Assembly: GCA_030062745.1 (NCBI GenBank)
Contig: CP099842.1
Coordinates: 24,957,822-25,021,821 of the forward strand
Source of the DNA: Capitulum mitella
Taxonomy: Eukaryota > Arthropoda > Thecostraca > Pollicipedomorpha > Pollicipedidae
DNA length: 64,000 bases
Direction of reading: 5' to 3'
The notes under the pieces were generated by a model. It did not search any database. It saw only the letters and a program-made list of their open reading frames with translations, and was not told where the DNA came from. This document shows, in pieces, positions 46,472-59,079 of this stretch. The position numbers and the translations under genes were made by a program. Position 1 is the first letter of the stretch, and each line of letters starts with the position of its first letter.

Positions 46472-48150
46472 AGCCGGCAAAGAAATAACTTTTGCATTTA
46501 CGAATACGTCACAGATAGCAAAGCAGATACAGCTTGTCATTTGCATCCATTTCCGGAAGGACGTGCTGCAAGCGCCGCATCTGGGCTGTGGGCAGGGGCG
46601 TGGGAGAGCTGAATTTGCCCTGGGTGCGTCTTGCTGCCACGCAAAGACAGTCAGTTTAGAGGGCTGCCCACGCGTGGAGTGGTCTAAGCCGTAGCTATTC
46701 AAAACGCGCACGAAGCAGATGCTTATTGCGACGCGGAGGCGTTTTTGTGTGTCTTTTGTACCGTTTATCTCTTTTTGGTTGCCGTCTTTTTGCTGTGACC
46801 TAACTTGTATTAGAACTGAGATTCCCAAAAACCACATGTGGATTATCTCTTAATAATTAGACGGTAGACAACAATCTTTCAAGTCGTGAATTTGGATACC
46901 ATTTTTATGTCTATGGTTCAGCAGTCTTGCGTGCACTTACGGCGAGCAAATGGAAGACTCACCAAACGAAGCCCGATCAGTCTCATGGGACAAGACTGGA
47001 AACACTCGTTGGCCGCAGAAGCCTTCAGCACACGTGGTTTCCACCACCTGGGACGACGCTGTACCGGTTTCTGTGCGCTGTTGTTTCTCCTGTCCCACGA
47101 TTTGTCGAGGCTGGTACTTTGCCCTCGGTTTGAAGCGGTGCACCCCGTGACTGAGATCAAGCTGCTCGAAGGCTGACGTGTCGTCGAGGACGAAAGAAAC
47201 ACACGGGCCCAGCTGACTGCGATAGGGGGATAGCGCCCTTGAAATTACACCTGTTGTTTAATTCTAACCAAAAGAGCAGCTGAGACATCATAAGCAGCTT
47301 GCGTGTTCCATCCGACACTTCGAGGCCACCTGATTCGCGCAGTGTAAGAGCAAGGCGATACGCTGCTGCAGACGACGAACCGTCTAACTGCGCTGCCGTG
47401 CGTCTCTGAATAATCAGCGACGCATGCATGCCCCAACCCCCCTTCCTCCCTCCCCTTCTGTCTCTCTGCTGCACTACGTTGGGCCGCTTGTGGGCCAAAC
47501 TATTCGAGTATAAAACTCCGCCGGTTTATCGGGATCCAATTCCTCGCAATACTGGGGTCACTGGTGGTTTCCCTAGCAGCCTCTCGGCTGCGGCTGGAGC
47601 CGAAGACCCCCGCCACAAGGCGCTGCCTGCGCTGTGCACGGCCTAAGGCCCAGCGATCATACCTCACCCGGCGTCAGGGGTATCCGAGAAACCATGCCGA
47701 CGGCCTCGACTGCTTTCATAAGCTAACAGACGGTGTCGTGTGATGGGGTCAGCAAACTGGTGTGCAGGGACTTTTTGTTATGGCAGAGCTCTTTTGGCAA
47801 CTGTAACAACAAGTGACTTCAGACAAAACGTCAGAAGTTTTTCACCGAAGGGGGCCCTCCGGTGACCCATGGCACATCAGTTTTGGCTGCAGTCCTCACA
47901 GCCAGGTCAGCCAGCGATTCGGGCTTTTCCTGCTACGTTTGTGTTTCGGAGGAGCCACCAGAAAACTCCTTTCCGGAGCCAGTCATGGTTCCGAAATTTG
48001 CCGCAACGCTGGAAACTACAGGAAATCTCTATACCTGCATATTCAAGGACAAACTACGACTGAAGAATGAGTTGCCACTTTGAAACCTACAACGACTTCT
48101 GAACCTTCAGACAGACTAGAGGCCTACCCAACGATTCGCCTTCCGAATAC
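46472..48150. other. intergenic region, no supported gene
   Basis: Several overlapping open frames of up to 130 codons occur on both strands, around 46.9-47.2 kb and 47.8-48.1 kb. None shows a domain or splice context I can support. Confidence 0.5.
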
Positions 48151-48189
48151 ACTGCATGTTTAGCCTACCAAACATGATAACGATAAAAC

Positions 48190-49220
48190 GTCTCGTGTTG
48201 ACTTTATGACTGTTTTATGGCATGCTGTAAACGTTTTTGGCCTCAGGCTCAAACACATCTGAATGCGCTCAGCGAAACTGTTCAGAACGTTCACAAACTG
48301 AGCGACGGGGATCGCTCGAATCTTGTTTTCCGCTGCTGCTTTGAGCTCAGCGATTGTCTGCGATGTCTGCACCTTCATGGACATGGTCCTGCATGAGGGC
48401 TGACAGGTCAGGGGAATGAACCGCCCATTCCACGTCGAGTGGGCGACTGATCGCTTTATCACCGAAGTGATTCTGGAGCCACTTTTATATTCGTGGGAAC
48501 AATGAGGTGTGGTCCCGTCCTGTTGAAACCACTGACTGGCACGCCTACACGCCTGTACTCTTCTTAGATACTTCCAAAACTTCCCCAGTACTTCAATGTA
48601 CCGCTGCGTTTTCACTGTAACCGCGCGGTCGTCGCCTTCCTCGAACCAAAATGGTCCGATAAACCACGCTAGACATCGCAACCCATGCGGCACACTTCAC
48701 TGAATGCAATGGTCGCTGGAGTATGATATCAGGCTTGGACCTCATTACACACTGTTCTTTCCGTTGACATGGCCACTGAGCAAAAATGTGCCTCATCTGT
48801 GAACCCGAGATTGTCAAGGTTTTGTTGCTGCTCGGGTAATTCAGTGAACAACTGACACATCGCCATCTTTCTCTGCATGTCCTGGGGTTCGAGTTTACGG
48901 GACACAGGTATTTGGTATGAGTGTTATTTGCAAGCCCTTTTTCAGAATGTTTTACAGTTTATCCCTGGACAGCTCGAGCTCTTGGCAAAGACGGGGAGGG
49001 GATTTTGTCGGCTTTCGTGCAACTGACGCCGCGACGGCGGCGATGTTGGCTGGAGTTCTTTGAGATTTTGGTCTTCCCGAACCTTTCCGAACCGTGCCCG
49101 GGACTGAAGCGTTCAGACTGTGCACCGTTCTATGAATTCCGAACTTGTGTACCCAACGACAGATTGACTGTTTGGGGCAACGAGTGTTTTAAGATCGGAA
49201 CACTGCGTCCAGTTGGTCTG
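48190..49220 (-). pseudogene. mariner/Tc1-type transposase relic
   Basis: On the minus strand, broken over several frames, family blocks appear in order. These are a helix-turn-helix region with GSGRPKSQRTPANIAAV and LCQELELSRDKL (about 49120-48950), the first catalytic Asp in LGFTDEAHF (about 48800), IGPFWFEEGDDRAVTV and TQRYIEVLGKFWKYLRR, the second catalytic Asp in QWFQQDGTTPH (about 48510), and the tail AIPVAQFVNVLNSFAERIQM. After HSPDLSAL the third catalytic block (normally FxLWGxLK) is lost to a deletion. It is an inactive DDE/D element of the kind common in arthropods. Terminal repeats were not located. Confidence 0.8.
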
Positions 49221-49299
49221 TCGTGAAGATTTGGTAGTTGCGTACTTTTCAGTACAAAATGATTTTTACTCAATTATGAACCTCATCTTGACCAAGCCC

Positions 49300-51420
49300 C
49301 GGCACTAATGAATGTTTCGGAGAAAAGACTATACCGCAGCGCGTGCGATGTATGCGGATTATTACGTAAAAAATCAGGCGCTTTTCTTCAAAACTACGCC
49401 CATTAAATGTCGCCTTTTTTGTGGGACATGCTTTCCAGCTCGGAATCGGCCATTCAAGAAATATTGGTGTCTCAGAAATCATCATCCACCAGGGCTTCGA
49501 CGGAAAAATGGCTTGTTCAGTTTGGCGCTTGTTAAGCTGGCTATGCCGGTGGCATTCTCAAACAAACTTGGACTTTCTCCTATTTGCATCCTAAAAGCAG
49601 CCAGTTCCTTTACCCAACGGCCCGTCGTCACCAGCTGCTTTGGCTCCACAGCTACTGCCACGTCAGGATGCTGGTTCAGGGGACCATTAGCTGCCGGAAC
49701 AAAGCTAAAAACTTCATTCCGAGGGCTGGGGAGGTGATCATGGGCGCCGTCATACTTGTTTTTTTTCCAGGCGGGTGAAGTGATTTGGAAGGTCTCCTTC
49801 TCATGAACGAAGCTGAGAGACGCTACGTGACCTTACGTCCAAACCTCGGGCTCAAGTGACTTCAACTGGATTGTTCCACTGGTTCGGCGATGTACATCAC
49901 GTTCATAAATTCACCAGGAAACACACTCGGGACGCCAGCATTACCCAAAGATGGGCACGCCGTGGGCAATGGGGATCTGCATGCAACGAACAGCGAGACG
50001 CGCTAAAGTGAATGGGATACGTTGAGACGGAGCAATTTGTTTCTTTTTTGGGTATTTATGGGTTTTGGGGTATTTATTCAAATGCAACAGAAAAGTGCGT
50101 TCAAAGGTAACCTCGATTACTTTGAATAGCCGTATTTTAAAGAAACTTGTTTAGTACTGTTCACCTGTGTGTCCTTTTTTGTTCCCAGACTAAGCCAGGC
50201 AGTAGGTGTTTGGCCGTGCCAATATATTCCGAGTGACTAAAATGAATTTTTACAAGACGAACAGAGACTGATATTTGAGCAAGACAAATTTCAAAGAAAA
50301 GGGCGGCCCTCTGTTTAGAGCAAGTCAAAATGGAGATCCGTATTCTAGTCGTGGGAGTGCTCCTGGATTTTAGACTTGCATGCGTCTGGGCTTTTGAAGA
50401 TGACGTCTTTCAGGGAAAAACATCTGGGACTGTCAAGCTTCGGCCAGCTCGTTTCAGTTTGACAGGAGACTTTTTGTCCTGGCTTGACCGCAAGCGAACC
50501 GTTCTTCCTCGCCTCATCCGGCTCTTACTGGCTGTCATGTAACCTAAAACAGGATCGTTTTTGCGTTCTATACTGCTCGACACTTCCGGACGTCCGATGA
50601 TTTGCGGGACCAATAATGATCAATGGAAGCAAGGCCGCAGTCGATTCTCCCGTTTCGTCGCGAATGAACTTGCGTCGTCTCTATCTGTCCAGCGCGGCAG
50701 TTCTGCCATGTTTGGCGCGTAAAGCGATTTTGAGAGGCCAAAAGGCACGGATTAAAGATTTTGGGAGGAGTTAAGAGAATGCAACGAGGAGCCTCCTGAA
50801 CCCGAAACCTCTCCGTAAAACTGAAGACTTCCGGAGATCCGTTCAAGAAACAACAGAAACGAGTCAGAAAGATGAGGGGTACGCAGATCCCCCCCGATCA
50901 GCATCTGCCTATGCGCAAAATGTTAATAATATTGCATGGAAATGGCAAGACAGCGTTATGTTGATGCCAGTTGCTGTGCTTCTTTTTCGGGTTTTGGTGA
51001 TGCTACTGGAAAGCATGGAATTGAATACCATTACATCCATTTGAATATAAAAGAAAATATTGCAACTTCACCTGATTCTTTTCCACCAGTTGCTCAGAAT
51101 TTGATGATGAAAACGGCATTTTTAATTTACTTGTTGCAATGTTTTTCAATTACATTCATTACATCTGGCTTAGATAAAAAGTGTAGGTGTACTCAGGAAG
51201 GCCAAAAGTTTACGTTTTGGTTACACACAAACGTTCCAGAATGTTGGCGAAAAGTTCCTATAAAACCAGAAGAAGCGTACGATGCCCGAGAAAGTCAGAG
51301 GGTCCGGACTTTCAAATGACTCTTGTTTATACACGTTGAACGCACTCTGGGCCAAAGTTGGTAGGCTGATTTCTTAGCTGCTAACCTGAACCTGAGTGCA
51401 ACCAGGGAAGATCCTCTTTT
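49300..51420. other. intergenic region with unrecognised open frames
   Basis: Plus-strand frames at 49312-49737 (141 codons) and 50936-51319 (127 codons) have no recognisable domain and no convincing splice or promoter context. The second has a hydrophobic stretch (TAFLIYLLQCFSITFITS) that could look membrane-like, but this alone is not support for a gene. Confidence 0.4.
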
Positions 51421-51429
51421 CGGGGTCCA

Positions 51430-51990
51430 CAGCTCATGCAGCGCCTTTGGCTCAGGGGCCTAGTTCTGCGGCCATCGCTGGGAAAGGTCGGGCTGGCCGG
51501 CCGGCGACAGACGCGCTGCTTACCGCCTGAGGGGACGAAGCTCGGACAGGACGGCGGAGGAGCCGCCGTCACCTCCCGTCGGCCGCACCAGATGTCGCTG
51601 TGGTCGCTCGGCCGGCCCGGCGCCGACTGCCCTCGGGGTCCGGCCACGGCCTCAGGTCTGAGGCCCCGGGGCGACGCGACCACCCACGCACCGAGCGAGG
51701 CGCCGACACGCGATCTGGGCCCACGGTCACGCCACTGGGGACGGGCGCCGCCGCCTCCGAGTCCGACTGTCCCCGTTTCGAGAGACCAGGAAACGAATCA
51801 TGAAAGCACGCTTCTTGGACGACCGAGAGCAAACGGCTAATTCCTGAGGCCGCGTGGCCCGCGCCGCAAAGGCGAGGGCCGGTCTTTGAAATCCACCTTC
51901 GCGGAAAAGATGAAAGGGCGCCGCCGGCCGCGAGGCCGAGTTGGGCCATGACGTCGGCGTCTCTTCCCGACCCGTGCTGCAGACGATACG
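51430..51990. promoter_or_regulatory. CpG-rich island upstream of the transporter
   Basis: This CpG-dense block is open for 130-150 codons on both strands, with no protein match. It could be a promoter or 5' UTR exon of an unseen gene. Confidence 0.25.
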
Positions 51991-53267
51991 GATTTAAGCA
52001 TGTCAAATGAACCCAGCCCAAAACCAGATGCTGGGCATAAAGTTATGTAAGCACCCATGGGGTTCGATTTCCGGTGTATGTGGCTGCTGCGGCTACTTCA
52101 GGGTGCAATTTCAAAGTCGAACGACGAAGGGAGGAACATTGTATCGATTTTTCGTCTTCTTTGTTTGTTATATTGTACTGCTTGTTTGCACTGTCATAAA
52201 CGAACGACATGGAGTATATCAAAACTGCGATGACCATTACTTGCTCTTGATTTCTGTTAGTGATTTGACTTTCGCTGCAACCCGGTAATTCTTCCCTCGG
52301 CTTTTTAATTTTTTCGTCCCATTATCAAAACGGAATATCTTTAATGGCTAAACTTATCGTGCTGTCGCATTTCTATTTCCGACTGTGGATAGACCATCAT
52401 ATGGCACACTGGACTGTCTAGTTCATGACTTCGGATATGGTACGTTGCTGCACCAAGTGGAAAATTGAGGGCAAGATACCAAACATGCCTAAACACACAT
52501 TAATCATGTCAGCCACGATGACTTGGGTTTAGCGCAACTGCCGTAGGATTATCAGTGGACTGGAACAGGAACAGGTTCTCCGTCACGAATAATCAGGACC
52601 CATATCCCTGCTTGTTCGTCTTACTCATCGCCTTCCATCGGAAAATCCGGGTCAGACTTAATGCATGTATCGTAAAAGTCATTCCGTGCAATCCTTGTGA
52701 TTTTAAATAGGTGCGTGTCATGGCAAACCAATGCACAGCAAGAAACTGAAAACGTACCACCAGCGGAACGCACATGTTGCCTATCAACTGGCACTGCAGT
52801 GTTCAGCCCAACCGCTAGAGTGACAAGGGTATGGCATCCTTGCCTTCGTTAGACTGCCTCATAGCGTGCAGTTCATTTGCTTGGTCTGAAATGGTATTTG
52901 CAAAGTTTTATTCGCGCTAGCTACCAACAGTGGAAGTTATCTCGACAAATTCGGGGGCACACAAAACGCCCATACCCCGGTTACAATCCATAGCATGTGG
53001 TTCCAAGCCACAGTCGAACTCGAATAAAGCTCGACGGCCGCACGCCGGCATTTCTTTCGGCGGAGATATCCTCGGTCTGAAAAGTCGCATGGCATCTGGA
53101 TGCCGATAACTTCATTTCGCTGCTCTCGTGGGATACGCTATCCGCTGAGGGAGCATGGTGCACGTGTGACACTCGCCAGCCAGCGCCTCTAAATTCGCAT
53201 TCCGTTCGGAGGCACTCGTGCCCCAGAACGAGCTGACTGCGGATGCTCAGGTGCTCCCCTCCCCTCA

Positions 53268-53640
53268 CCTTCGGAGCCAAACAAGCGTCTCAAACGGCGG
53301 CTGAGAGCTCTCGGCGGCGCCGATAGCCGCTGGCCGGCGCCGCCGTCGGCGACAGGGCACTCCGCCGCCGCCGGTCAAGTGTTGACGCAGCCGGACAGCG
53401 CTGATACGCCCTGCAACGGCGGTCATGTGCGCTGCGGGCCGCTCGAGGAACGGCGGGACGGAGCAGGCGTCGTGAACGTCGATAAGCGGCGATTAGGTTC
53501 GTGTGATGTTCGCCCGGGCGGCAGGTGGGGGGGGGGAGGAACGGGCAAAACGGCGTCGAGTGCCGACACGTGCCGTGCCGACAGACCGCCGGCAGCAACG
53601 CGCACTGCAGCGTGGCGATGCGGAAGATAAAGACATGAGA
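53268..53640 (-). promoter_or_regulatory. CpG-rich island ending in a donor-like site
   Basis: A GC-rich block ends on the minus strand with CTCCGAAG/GTGAGG, a good donor, at about 53268. It points toward the transporter, whose first coding exon is 12 kb away, so it may be a distal non-coding first exon. A poly-G run (GTGGGGGGGGGA) lies at about 53526-53538. Confidence 0.25.
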
Positions 53641-53649
53641 ATGTCCATG

Positions 53650-56600
53650 TGCTCCATGACTGGTACAACGTAGATTTCAACGAGTGCCTGGGTAGAATGC
53701 ACCTTGCAAGGCCCTCCTGCAGGTTCCTTGTGTGCTCCAAGTGACCTGATTGGTGAACTTCTAGAGATACTGCAACGCCCACCCTGAACAGCAAAGCTGA
53801 ACGAGATCACTGTTTGGGCGACTCAGTCAAGCCTCGTGACTTAGCATGAACCAAAAAAAAACTAAGGCTCGCCGCTTACTTCGCTTAGCAAGGTTTGTAA
53901 ACAATGAATTGCCCAGTTTCCAAAAGTATCAGCTTTGAAGCAGTCTTACCTTTGGGATCCTTAGTTAGTTTTGGGCTCTGGGACGTGGAATGTCATAAAT
54001 GACGGTAACGTGCTCCTTGCTGGACACTACTGTGCATGACAAACTCGTTTCTGAATGCACTTGATCTTATTTTGCATTTCGTTTTGATGATCCGATCTTG
54101 GTGGCTGCCTCGACGTCCGATACAGAAGGTAAAAAAGCATGGCGTATAGCCATCTTCCTCTTTGCCCATGGCATTCTTCTTCGTTGGTTATTGAGGCTTA
54201 GGGGCGCGCCGACTTCAAGTTCATTCTACGCACATAGGGGTCTGGGCATTCTTCTTAAATTCTTCATTCTTCATTGGCACACAGTATGCTAAACGATACG
54301 TTGTTCAATTTCTTTTTATACAGTATCCATTTCGAATTACTGCCCCTGTGTGGCCATGACAGCTTTCAGGAACCAAGACTACTTTGGCAACGAAACGTGC
54401 CGAGTTTTTAAGTTTGCGGATCCTAGGGTTTGAGGAGTGCGTGCGCTATTGATTTTATTTGGCTGTTACATGAGCCTGTGTCTGCAGCCGGCATGAATTT
54501 TTTTCGCGTTTAATCCGCGTTAGGACACGTAAGACTACCAAATGGTCTATTACAGGCATACTACAATAAAATACGATGATTTTTGGGATTGATATGTGGC
54601 ACAAAAGAATGAGCTACACGCTAATATAATTTTCATTCCAAAAAACTAAGGCCTCTATGCGATATTGAAGTCGAATCGATGAGGGGTTCGAGAATGACCG
54701 CAACATCTCGTTCCAGGCAGTGTAGCACCCGCACCGTGGGCCAGAGCCGTCAGGCTTTTGGTGCGAGCTAAAGACGGCACCCGGGGCTACATCGTGATGC
54801 TTTTTCGGAGTAGTTGCGATGTCTGGATCACCAGCACCGCACCCAATTCTAAAAAACGCTCAGAGACAGCTTTTTTACATTGCCGTCGCTTGCGCGTGGC
54901 ACGTGCCGCACGCAGTGAAACGCAACGAGTGTCACGCGATACCTCCTTCAATTGCCATTCCAAGCTGACGCGTTTCGAGCCGATCCAACCCGTGGTTGCC
55001 GAAAAAGCTCGTCGGAACCGAAACACTGTTTGACGTGCGTTTCCCGTTTTACGTGTTATCTCTATGGCCTAAAAATCATTCTTGAAGCGCGCGGCACGCG
55101 GGAACAATGGCTCGCAGCGCGACGAAAATTGGCGGATTTTCTGGTGGCGCGCGAGACCTTTCGAACGGTGCACGGCCCGTGCAGGTCCGCCGATCCGTTT
55201 GGGCCTGGACCGGAACAACGATTTGACGACAGAAAGACACACGTTAATAAAATAGTATATAGATAACGGAAATGATGAAAACCAGGAGACATGCACATGA
55301 AATATCAACAATTCTAACAATTTTAAGTCTCTTGAATCAGTTAACGACCTCGAAGGAAAGAAGTATGAGCATAATGTCGATAAAGTCAACGTGGCTCCGA
55401 CAGATAAAAACCGCACTACCTGATATTATGTTGCAAATTTTCACACAAATGGCATTGCAGCAAAATCGACAACCTAACAAAGTTGAATAAGCAAAGCGAA
55501 TTATGCGTACCCAGTAAAAGCCAACCACTCTAAAATCATTTTAACCAAGGGCGATGGGGCTTTGACGGAACCGAGAAAAGGAAGAAACGAGAGCAGATGC
55601 CGTCTAGGTTAAGGAAATTTAACATCATCCCATGACCTTGCACGCATGGAACGAATTGCAATCGACCTTTGGTCCACAAATTCTGAAAACGTTTCGCCGA
55701 GGCTGAATTCAACAAACGCGTCATTGCTGGCCAGTGGTCGTCCTTCTGGCGCAGTGACCATGAACACATCCCTGAATTCGTAGTCGGCATCTTTCTTTGA
55801 TCCTCCCAAATTTCCGGAACCTGCGCGTCTGCCGACCTACTTGGCCACCAACTGTCCTCCCCCCTCTCCCCTGCGAGGAGGATGAAACAATGGGCTCCTT
55901 GCCTAAAAGCCCTGTTATTTGTGGCGAACTGTCTGGTTATTCTACGGAGGTGTCGCAGCCCCAGTGCAATTACGCAATGCATACAGCTGACTGCCGTCAT
56001 GAACGACTGATTCACGTGAAAATGATGATGCACGATCACGAAGCAAATTTTGAGGGCTGTTTCATTATCATAAATTCTCCACTTTTCATGCTGCAATATC
56101 ATGGAAAGAATTAAAAATGTTTCTGCACATTTCTGCCAGCTGTGTACTTCCTACCTAAAGCACCACTTTGCTTCTTGCTGCCATCCGCCATACAGGTGCT
56201 ATAACTTGCATAGTAATTGCCACCATTCACCCACTTGGTTCTTGATTTGGAAACAACACATTTACTTCGGTCCGAGGCCCATCCAGAAACCTGGCATTGT
56301 TTCCAGAGTTTCCTGCCCAGAAATCCTCTGCCCCGGCATGAGTCGATACAACGAATTGAATAACCTGCAGTGCCGAACAATCTAATTTTGCCTAGTTTTC
56401 TTTCATTTTCGTACGATTCAGGTGCAAGCTGAGTTCTCTTGAGGGGTGGCTTACACCGCTTAATGACATTGACCTATGAGTTCATTTTACACTTAATGCA
56501 AAGTGAGCCGCCGTTTATATTCAGCTGACACAAATAACCCAAATGGGTTTTCGCCATGTGATACGTGTGATACGATGTCGCTTCATGATATTTCTGTGAT

Positions 56601-57280
56601 ATTGGATTTCCGCCTTGTGATAGGCTGAGTGGTACGATGTCGAAACAGGTGTTCCCAGTGGACTGGTGGGAGGACGATTTTGCCACATACATTGTAATTG
56701 TGTAGTGCATGGGCAAAGGTAGGACAGCTCGGGTCACCGGGACCTACCATCCCCTCTCTTCCTTAGGTCAAGGCAGTGGGGAAATTAGTGAAATATCAGA
56801 CACTTTTTAAATCTGGGCATACCTCCCATGATATTTTTCTTAACTTCAATGTCAGGCACTTGAACATTGAGTATGTCTATTATTGGACCGGAGTTTGATG
56901 CCTTAGAAGCAAAAATATGAGCGCAGTTCGGAAATTACGTAATACCACCTGGGGTCGTTAAAATAATTTTTTTTTGACCGAAATTGTAGTTGCATTTTCC
57001 GTGCAAGACCGAAGAACGAGTATGGAAAATTCCAAGAAAATTCAACGACGACGGAGGTCCTGAAAACATATGCCGGCTTAAGTGTGATGTGATTTTTATC
57101 ATACGTCATAACACATTTTTAACAATAGCGCGGACGTGCGGTAAAAAGTTTCCGGCCGCTGAGTTGCAATGTTAAGTAAACTGGTGAAAGCTTTCGGCCC
57201 GCCGGGCATTTACATTTTGCCAGGCTATTTTTTCACGCATCTTCTAAAAATGAGGCACCTGTAACCTATGAAGCATTTCG
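53650..57280. other. intergenic region, no supported gene
   Basis: Open frames of up to 188 codons on the minus strand around 55.5-56.1 kb overlap others in different frames. A 66-codon segment at 55609-55809 (minus; DADYEFRDVFMVTAPEGRPL and following) looks protein-like and could be an exon or transposon fragment, but I do not recognise it. Confidence 0.4.
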
Positions 57281-57281
57281 T

Positions 57282-58500
57282 TCATTTAGGCCAACAGCCT
57301 CGTAAACCAACGGCCAGGTGTAACCATCGCAACAAACAAAATGCCGACAAAATGTCAAGTACATTACCAATTTTTGCAAGCAAACTGCAGTAACTTCCCG
57401 CAAGCCTGAACCTATTTACTCGACACATCAACGTTTTGACAGTTATATGGAAGACCAGAGTCGCTCCAACTGCGGCCGCCGCTGTCGACATCGATGCTGC
57501 TCCGTCGCTTCTGGTCCCACCGAAGCGGACCCCAGTCATCACGCTCGTGCAGAGTGCCTTCTGTACGCTCATGCCAGCTACTGCGTAATTTGCTAGGCTG
57601 GTTACAGACTTGTGACCAGGGAGTTGGGGTGCATACTCCCTAATGTAGCCCGTGTCACGTTCTCTTTTGACGCAGATTTTGCGCAACGAATGGTTGCTTC
57701 TTTTGCCTGCGATGCCAGCGCCTTCATATGCTGTGCTGAGCATTGTAGAGAGCTTGTTTTTCCCAATAGGTACGTTTTTATACCACTGCGCTTCCTTACT
57801 ACTCTCAGGGCACCAGCAGTGACTTACTACCAGGAAGACAGGACCGTCCTCCTGCAACATTTTGATGGGGCGGCGTGCGGAGAACAGTTTGTACGTCTGT
57901 ACTGTGCACCTGCCGGGGTTTTCCACATTTGCCAAGGCCTTTGGCTTGAACGCCCAGCTACCAGAGGCCGATCTCCTGTCGCGGGTCTTGGTTAGCCGCT
58001 CGTTAAATGCTATGTACTCGGTACCCATGAGGTCGGCCTTCAGCTGCACAGCACCACATCCCAGCTGGCGGCTCTTACCACGGCCCTTGTGGCCGAATAG
58101 CACCGTCATATGCCACCAGACTGTGCGCTGAAGGGCCTCAGGGCTGTTCGACCCAGACCTGCGCCATACAGCATTTGCTCTTCCTCCTTGCTGATGACTA
58201 GTGCTTGCTTTGGGCGATTGCCCTTCCCCTCAGACTTGAGAAGCCTAAGTTTAGCCTTTTTACATCTCTCAGCCCTTGGTAATGTGTATCTTTCTCAACG
58301 TCCCCCTTGCCCATCTCCTTAACATACGGACCAAAAATTAAGACCCTTGAATGTATAGAGCTGGTCTTGTCATCGCCACTGTCGGTTTTTTTAACTGTAT
58401 CACATACAAATAAAGCAACTTGTTGGGTCCTGTATGCAAGTGCTTTGGGTCTCCAACATCTTTCGTCGCCGCGAAGTCCTTCAAATTGTTAACCCAGTAG
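57282..58500 (-). mobile_element. Crypton-type tyrosine recombinase (DUF3504-like), frameshifted
   Basis: The minus-strand 275-codon frame (57282-58109) matches the DUF3504/Crypton tyrosine recombinase core of ZMYM2-, QRICH1- and KCTD1-like proteins. Matching blocks are HKGRGKSRQLGCGAVQLK, EYIAFNERLTKTRD, QWYKNVPIGKNKLSTML and GIAGKRSNHSLRK, then LPGHKSVTSLANY. The catalytic set is present: Arg in GRGKSR, H-x-x-R in NHSLRK, His in GHKS, and Tyr in SLANY. Upstream, in another frame after a one-base slip near 58155, are ALVISKEEEQMLYGAGL, which precedes the core in this family, and an N-terminal-like block KTSYWVNNLKDFAATK near 58490. The copy is thus nearly complete but interrupted. It belongs to a DNA transposon or its domesticated relative, not to a phage-type integrase. 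Confidence 0.8.
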
Positions 58501-58822
58501 CTAGTTTTCATTTTGTTGGAATCACTTTTTGCAGAATGTATAAAATATTCGATCTCGTCGTCCTCACAGATGGTCTGGTTACCGATGTCATAACCCAGAC
58601 AATATGGGAAATATGGCCTTTGCTTCTCCGTGCGACCAGGAGACATGTGGTAAAAGTCATACCAAGCTCCTATATATTGCCCATATTTAGGCCAGAATAA
58701 TTTTGCAGGGACTCGGTCGTCGTTGAATTTTCCAGCTTCGACCTTCCGTCTCGGGTGGAAAATGCAACAACGACCTCGGTCCCGAAAAACCATTTTACCG
58801 GCCCTATGTGGTGCTATATACA

Positions 58823-59075
58823 GGGACGTAGTCAAGGAGGGCCATGGGGGTCATGGCGCCCCCCCGGACCAAGCGGTCTACAATGGATATATGGCGATTT
58901 CGCAGGAATGTGTAATAGTGATCATTGATATGTTGCAAAAGCAAACATTATATGTTTTCCTGTGTGTTAAGTATGAGGTAAATTACGTAAAACTGCTATT
59001 TTTCTTACAAATTTTGTCATATGCCAGTGGCATACGAAAAATTTGACATTTCCCCGAGGAACATTCTGACTACGT
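58823..59075 (+). repeat. dispersed repeat, copy B
   Basis: It begins CAGGGACGTAGTCAAGGAGG, a hAT-like terminus, and matches 26571-26825 block by block in the same orientation, including the conserved central palindrome and CCCCGAGGAA. It lies just upstream of the Crypton-type element. Confidence 0.75.
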
Positions 59076-59079
59076 GCCT

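Noticed and set aside
51436..51840. 134-codon plus-strand and 150-codon minus-strand frames in a CpG-rich block
   Set aside because: They overlap on opposite strands, are low in stops because of GC content, and have no domain.
52021..52090. GGGTTCGATTTCC B-box-like sequence
   Set aside because: No A box or tRNA fold upstream, so a single motif is not enough for a tRNA or SINE call.
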